NCBI GenBank assembly: GCA_030671225.1
Contig: DAOVAE010000029.1
Span: 1-9,424, forward strand
From: Desulfobacteraceae bacterium
GTDB lineage: Bacteria; Desulfobacterota; Desulfobacteria; Desulfobacterales; UBA11574
DNA length: 9,424 bases
Reading direction: 5' to 3'
Shown in pieces: positions 5,378-9,424 of this stretch (its first letter is position 1; each line of letters begins with the position of its first letter). The position numbers and the translations under genes were made by a program. The notes under the pieces are model-generated. The model was not told where the DNA came from, did no database searches, and saw only the letters and a list, made by a program, of their open reading frames with translations.

Positions 5378-6562
5378 ATGGAAACCGACAATCCAAAACA
5401 ACCGGCCTCGCTGCCAACCCTAAATCCGGTCGACAATAGCATTAAGCGAGAACTTGAGACCCTGAGGCGTAAGCTTGATATTATTGATCAAAAGATCGTT
5501 TCCCTGCTTGCAAAACGCCATGCAGAAGTCGAACGTGTTGTTGCGCTTAAGAAAGCTCACAACCTGCCTGTCTATCACCCGGCCCGGGAAGAGAACCTGA
5601 TCTCTCACTGCCGTAATCAAGGGGCCGAAGCAGGACTCGATCCTGATTACATTGAAGAACTTTATCGGCGTATTCTCCGTCAGTCACGGGTGGAACAAAC
5701 CGCTCGTCTGGCTCGAAAAGGCGTCCGTGCGGGGGCAACCGTACTTCTAGTCGGAGGCCTTGGGAGTATGGGACAATATTTTCATAAATGGTTTGCCGAT
5801 GCCGGATACCAAGTACGTATCCTGGACCGTGATGATTGGTCGAATGCCGACAAACTTTGCCACGGGGTTGAACTTGTGATAATCTCCGTCCCCATCGAGA
5901 TAACTACTGAAGTCGCCGGCAGACTCGGACCCTTTCTACCGATTGACTGCATTCTGACAGATATCACCAGTATAAAAGAAAGACCCTTAAATGCCATGCT
6001 TGAAGCTCACCAGGGGCCTGTAGTCGGTTTGCACCCTCTCTTCGGTCCTACCACATCAACCATGGACAAGCAGATCATCGTTGTCACACCCGGCAGAGAT
6101 ATGTCCGCTTGCCGGTGGATTATTGACCAATTCAACGCCTGGGGATGCATTATTCTGCAAGTTAATGCAGAGAAACATGATGAAGTTATGTCGATCGTTC
6201 AAACTGTGCGACACTTTGCAACTTTTGCATTCGGTCAATTTCTTTTCCACAAACAGATCGATTTGTCCCGTACTTTAGAATTTTCCAGTCCCATTTACCG
6301 CTTAGAGCTGGGGATGGTGGGAAGGCTTTTTGCCCAGGATCCTTCGCTTTACTCTGAAATCATATTCGCATCACCCAAACGGCTTGCCCTCCTGAAAGAT
6401 TATCTTGCTTCTCTTTCTAATAATCTTGCCATGGTTGAAAAGGGTGATAAAGAGATGTTTAATGTTGAATTTAAAAAAATAGCAGAATGGTTCGGGCCTT
6501 TCAGCGAACAGGCGATGCGGGAAAGTACATACCTTATCGATAAGCTTATCGAACGTTTCTAA
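5378..6562 (+). CDS. tyrA: Bifunctional chorismate mutase / prephenate dehydrogenase (T-protein)
   Basis: The cytoplasmic enzyme turns chorismate into prephenate and oxidises it to 4-hydroxyphenylpyruvate for tyrosine synthesis. Residues about 22-108 are an AroQ-class chorismate mutase (LETLRRKLDIIDQKIVSLLA at 26-45, then R47, K58 and PAREENL). Residues about 118-394 are the dehydrogenase: nucleotide-binding LLVGGLGSMG (123-132), HPLFGP (219-224), RHFATFAFG (278-286), and SSPIYRLELGMVGRLFAQDP (303-322), nearly identical in pattern to E. coli TyrA. H219, H267, H279 and R316 match E. coli H197, H245, H257 and R294 at a constant offset of 22. Length is 394 aa against 373, with about 20 extra N-terminal residues. 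No Shine-Dalgarno precedes the ATG, and no better start lies between it and the mutase domain. It appears to be transcribed alone. Confidence 0.95.
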   Translation: METDNPKQPASLPTLNPVDNSIKRELETLRRKLDIIDQKIVSLLAKRHAEVERVVALKKAHNLPVYHPAREENLISHCRNQGAEAGLDPDYIEELYRRILRQSRVEQTARLARKGVRAGATVLLVGGLGSMGQYFHKWFADAGYQVRILDRDDWSNADKLCHGVELVIISVPIEITTEVAGRLGPFLPIDCILTDITSIKERPLNAMLEAHQGPVVGLHPLFGPTTSTMDKQIIVVTPGRDMSACRWIIDQFNAWGCIILQVNAEKHDEVMSIVQTVRHFATFAFGQFLFHKQIDLSRTLEFSSPIYRLELGMVGRLFAQDPSLYSEIIFASPKRLALLKDYLASLSNNLAMVEKGDKEMFNVEFKKIAEWFGPFSEQAMRESTYLIDKLIERF

Positions 6563-6664
6563 CCTGAACCTCGAACCTGTAAACAGTTACGAATATCGAT
6601 CACATTATTTCTTATGTTTTACATGTTACGTCCTGTATATGCACTTTTGGCCGCACTTCTTCGC
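6563..6664. other. Intergenic stretch after tyrA without a recognisable feature
   Basis: Between the tyrA stop and the kinase promoter I see no hairpin with a T-tract, RNA gene or plausible small ORF. Short imperfect repeats (CCTGAACC, TCGAACCT) occur just after the stop but form no stable structure by eye. Confidence 0.4.
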
Positions 6665-6693
6665 TTGACATAAAACCTTCTCTTTTGTAAGCT
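6665..6693 (+). promoter_or_regulatory. Sigma-70-like promoter for the hybrid kinase
   Basis: A perfect -35 TTGACA (6665-6670) is followed after 17 nt by TAAGCT (6688-6693), four of six matches to TATAAT. Transcription would start near 6700, about 80 nt before the GTG start of the kinase. Confidence 0.55.
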
Positions 6694-6779
6694 CCATGAA
6701 AAAAAAGTGAGGATTTTTCTTTATATTTAAAACCCCTATACGAATTCATCAAAATTAAATCCAAACAAGGATCTGGCAA

Positions 6780-9424
6780 GTGACCGATAGACTACCTCTA
6801 TACAATAGTAAAATCACAAAAACATATTTAGAATATATCAAGAAGAGTTATCCTGATCTGGATCTCGATGCTGTTCTAGAATATGCAGAAATGACCAAAT
6901 ATGAGGTTGAAGACCCGGCACACTGGTTCAGCCAGCATCAGGCGGATCGCTTCCAGGAAGCCCTGGTTAAACAAACCGACGATCCGAATATCGCCAGAGA
7001 GGCCGGACGTTATACAACATCACATGAGGGAATGGGTCCTGCAAAACAACATATACTGGGGTTTATAAAACCGACTTCCGTTTATCTATTAATGGAAAAA
7101 CTTTATCCTATATTGAGCCGTGGTGCCACCATCAAAGCAAAAAAACTGGGGCCAAATAAAGTCGAAATTGTTTCCACACCCAAACGAGGAGTAAATGAAA
7201 AACCTTACCAATGTGAGAACCGCATCGGCATCTTTGAATCACTGGCCGAGTTGTTCACTAATAAATTTGCCAATGTCCAACATCCTTTGTGTTTTCATGC
7301 AGGGGATAAGAGCTGCCATTATATAATCACATGGGAAAAGACAGCTTCTATCATCTGGAAACGGATACGCAACTATTCTCTGCTTATCAGCATTATTATG
7401 TCTATGGGTCTCTTCTTTGTCTTACCCCTCATAACTTGGAGTGCCTTTACCCTTCTCTGTTTCCTTGTCACTATGGCCTTTTCATTTTATTCCGACCGAC
7501 TTGAAAAAAAAGAGCTGTCTGAAACCGTAAAAACTCAAGGCGATACAGCCAAAGATTTATTAGATGAGATGAATATTCGCCATAACAATGCGTTGTTAAT
7601 TCATGAGATCGGCAAGGCTACTTCTTCTATTATAGATATTGATAAGCTCATCAAGACTGTTGTGAGAATTATGGAGATGCACATCGATTTTGACCGCGGT
7701 ATGATCATGCTGGCCGATAGTGATAGAACCCGCCTTTCCTATACCGCTGGATACGGTTACGTTAAGGAAAAAGAGAAGCTTTTACAACAAGCAGAATTTC
7801 ACCTTGACAACCCTGAATCCAAAGGTGTGTTCGTTGTGGCTTTTAAAGATCAAAAACCGATTTTGGTTAATGATATTGCCGAAATTGAAAAAAAACTTTC
7901 CAAAAGAAGTCTTAAATTCGCTAAAGAGATGGGTGCCCAGTCTCTTATTTGCGTACCAATTATCTATGAAAATGAATCTCTTGGCTTATTGGCTGTAGAT
8001 AATATCAGATCAAAAAGACCACTTACTAAAAGTGATATGAATTTTATGATGGGGATTGCCTCACAAACAGCTGTCAGTATTAACAATGCCATGTCATTTC
8101 AGCAACTTCAGGAGAGTGAAAAAAAGTATCGTGAACTTGTCGAGAATGCCAACAGCAGCATCATGCGAAGAGATGTCAAGGGGAACATAACTTTCTTTAA
8201 TGAATTTGCACAAAAGTTCTTTGGTTATACTGAAAATGAAATTCTAGGAAAAAGTTTAGAAGGTACTATTTTCCCGAATACAGAATCAACAAGGAATCAT
8301 CTTAATAGGCTGCTAACATTGCTTACGCAAAATCCTGAACGTCCAATTATTAATGAGAACGAAAGTGAGCTCAGAGACGGCACAAAAGTATGGATTGCAT
8401 GGACTTACAGGCCAATATTTGATAGTGATGGAAATTTTAAAGAAATTCTTTGCATTGGTACTGATATTACAGAGCTCAAACGTGCGGAACTGGAAAAAAG
8501 GGATTTGGAGGCCAGGCTCCAACGAGCACAGAAAATGGAGGCCATCGGAACTCTTGCAGGGGGCGTGGCGCACGATTTAAATAATATCCTGTCCGGTATC
8601 GTAAGTTATCCGGAGCTGTTATTAATGGATATTCCACAGGACAGCCCTAAAAGAAAACCTATATTAACTATACAAAAGGCAGGTGAAAGAGCTGCCGCAA
8701 TTGTTCAGGATTTATTGACGCTGGCAAGAAGAGGCGTTATCACTACCAAAGTAGTAAATTTGAATTCTATTATTTCTGAATACTTGAAAAGTCCTGAATA
8801 TGAAAATTTAAAAATATCCTACCCTAACGTTAATGTAAAAACCGATTTTGAAACAAACCTGCTGTATATGTTAGGCTCTCCTGTACATCTGTCTAAAACT
8901 GTAATGAATTTAGTCACTAATGCTTTAGAGGCAATTCCTGATACGGGAGAAATAATTATATCGACAAAAAACCGGTATGTTGATAAATTTATAAATGGTT
9001 ATGACGAAGTGAAAGAGGGCGATTATATTACGCTCAATGTTTCTGATAACGGTATTGGTATTCCTCCTCATGATTTAGAAAGAATATTTGAACCCTTTTA
9101 TACAAAAAAGGTAATGGGAAAAAGCGGAACAGGATTGGGAATGGCTGTGGTTTGGGGAACCGTAAAGGATCATCAAGGATACATTGACGTTCAAAGCACT
9201 GAAGGAAAAGGAACAACATTCACTCTTTATTTTCCAGCAACCAGGAAGGAAGTGGCCAAAGATCAAGACATCGTATCCATTGAAGAATATAAAGGCCATG
9301 GAGAGACGATTTTGGTGGTGGATGATGTTGAAGTGCAGAAAGAGATAGCATCCACCCTATTAAAGAAAATAGGTTATTCAGTAACCTCGGTCTCAAGCGG
9401 TGAAGAAGCCGTTGATTATATGAA
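6780..9424 (+). CDS. Hybrid sensor histidine kinase (sensor-TM-GAF-PAS-HisKA-HATPase-REC), cut by the window end
   Basis: An open frame of 881 codons runs off the right edge. Residues 1-185 are a soluble domain I cannot name, ending in a Cys/His cluster (H168, C171, H173, C179, H180) that resembles the tail of V4R-type sensor domains. A hydrophobic hairpin (about 199-237) would anchor the protein with both ends in the cytoplasm. Then come a GAF domain (about 272-440), a PAS domain (about 446-570), HisKA with phospho-acceptor H598 in GGVAHDLNN, and a HATPase_c domain with N714, DNGIGI (756-761), FEPFYTKK (770-777) and SGTGLGM (782-788). A receiver domain starts at 841 (ILVVDDVE, D848/D849); its phospho-acceptor Asp lies outside. 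GTG at 6780 is the first start after an in-frame stop at 6756, and AAGGA (6767-6771) lies 8 nt upstream. No partner regulator is in view; the signal is unknown. Confidence 0.93.
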   Translation, partial: MTDRLPLYNSKITKTYLEYIKKSYPDLDLDAVLEYAEMTKYEVEDPAHWFSQHQADRFQEALVKQTDDPNIAREAGRYTTSHEGMGPAKQHILGFIKPTSVYLLMEKLYPILSRGATIKAKKLGPNKVEIVSTPKRGVNEKPYQCENRIGIFESLAELFTNKFANVQHPLCFHAGDKSCHYIITWEKTASIIWKRIRNYSLLISIIMSMGLFFVLPLITWSAFTLLCFLVTMAFSFYSDRLEKKELSETVKTQGDTAKDLLDEMNIRHNNALLIHEIGKATSSIIDIDKLIKTVVRIMEMHIDFDRGMIMLADSDRTRLSYTAGYGYVKEKEKLLQQAEFHLDNPESKGVFVVAFKDQKPILVNDIAEIEKKLSKRSLKFAKEMGAQSLICVPIIYENESLGLLAVDNIRSKRPLTKSDMNFMMGIASQTAVSINNAMSFQQLQESEKKYRELVENANSSIMRRDVKGNITFFNEFAQKFFGYTENEILGKSLEGTIFPNTESTRNHLNRLLTLLTQNPERPIINENESELRDGTKVWIAWTYRPIFDSDGNFKEILCIGTDITELKRAELEKRDLEARLQRAQKMEAIGTLAGGVAHDLNNILSGIVSYPELLLMDIPQDSPKRKPILTIQKAGERAAAIVQDLLTLARRGVITTKVVNLNSIISEYLKSPEYENLKISYPNVNVKTDFETNLLYMLGSPVHLSKTVMNLVTNALEAIPDTGEIIISTKNRYVDKFINGYDEVKEGDYITLNVSDNGIGIPPHDLERIFEPFYTKKVMGKSGTGLGMAVVWGTVKDHQGYIDVQSTEGKGTTFTLYFPATRKEVAKDQDIVSIEEYKGHGETILVVDDVEVQKEIASTLLKKIGYSVTSVSSGEEAVDYM

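Noticed and set aside
7720..7998. 92-aa plus-strand ORF inside the kinase.
   Set aside because: Out of frame with the 881-codon kinase frame, which encodes a coherent GAF domain here.
8353..8580. 75-aa plus-strand ORF near the kinase HisKA region.
   Set aside because: Out-of-frame shadow; the kinase frame carries the PAS end and H-box over the same bases.
9034..9299. Two minus-strand ORFs opposite the ATPase domain.
   Set aside because: Both are antisense to conserved G-box motifs and show no gene signals.

Overview
The window reads as chromosomal DNA of a Gram-negative bacterium, most likely a sulfate-reducer-type deltaproteobacterium (Desulfobacterota, Desulfobacterales-like). This placement is inference. 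It rests on a PxxKW-family cysteine-rich protein, an LPS-precursor gene (kdsD), a large lipoprotein with TPR-like and periplasmic-binding parts, a multidomain hybrid histidine kinase, and an intergenic palindromic element resembling one I recall from that group. No rRNA, tRNA, CRISPR array, transposase or phage gene is visible.

Layout. Positions 1-430 hold a minus-strand gene for a 91-aa PxxKW protein. It has a near-consensus promoter at 440-468, a strong ribosome binding site, a terminator behind it (24-52), and a second terminator-like hairpin (383-413) between promoter and start codon. A plus-strand extended -10 promoter near 546-554 faces away from it and leads into a two-gene unit: kdsD (705-1679, arabinose-5-phosphate isomerase) and a long-form 6-phosphofructokinase (1702-3027). 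Only 34 bp further on, a convergent minus-strand gene (3062-5044) encodes an LpoA/LppC-like lipoprotein. A 333-bp divergent gap follows, mostly filled by an imperfect palindromic repeat (5094-5248). Next is tyrA (5378-6562), a fused chorismate mutase/prephenate dehydrogenase with an almost leaderless start. After a 217-bp gap with a sigma-70-like promoter, a GTG-started hybrid sensor kinase runs from 6780 off the right edge.

Functionally these are mostly housekeeping genes of separate pathways: Kdo/LPS precursor supply, glycolytic phosphofructokinase, envelope or cell-wall maintenance, and tyrosine biosynthesis, plus a signalling protein. KdsD and Pfk are probably co-transcribed and both act on sugar phosphates. 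I see no new multi-gene defence or mobile system. The points most worth a second look are the terminator in the PxxKW leader, the nested palindromic element, and the unrecognised Cys/His-containing N-terminal domain of the kinase.
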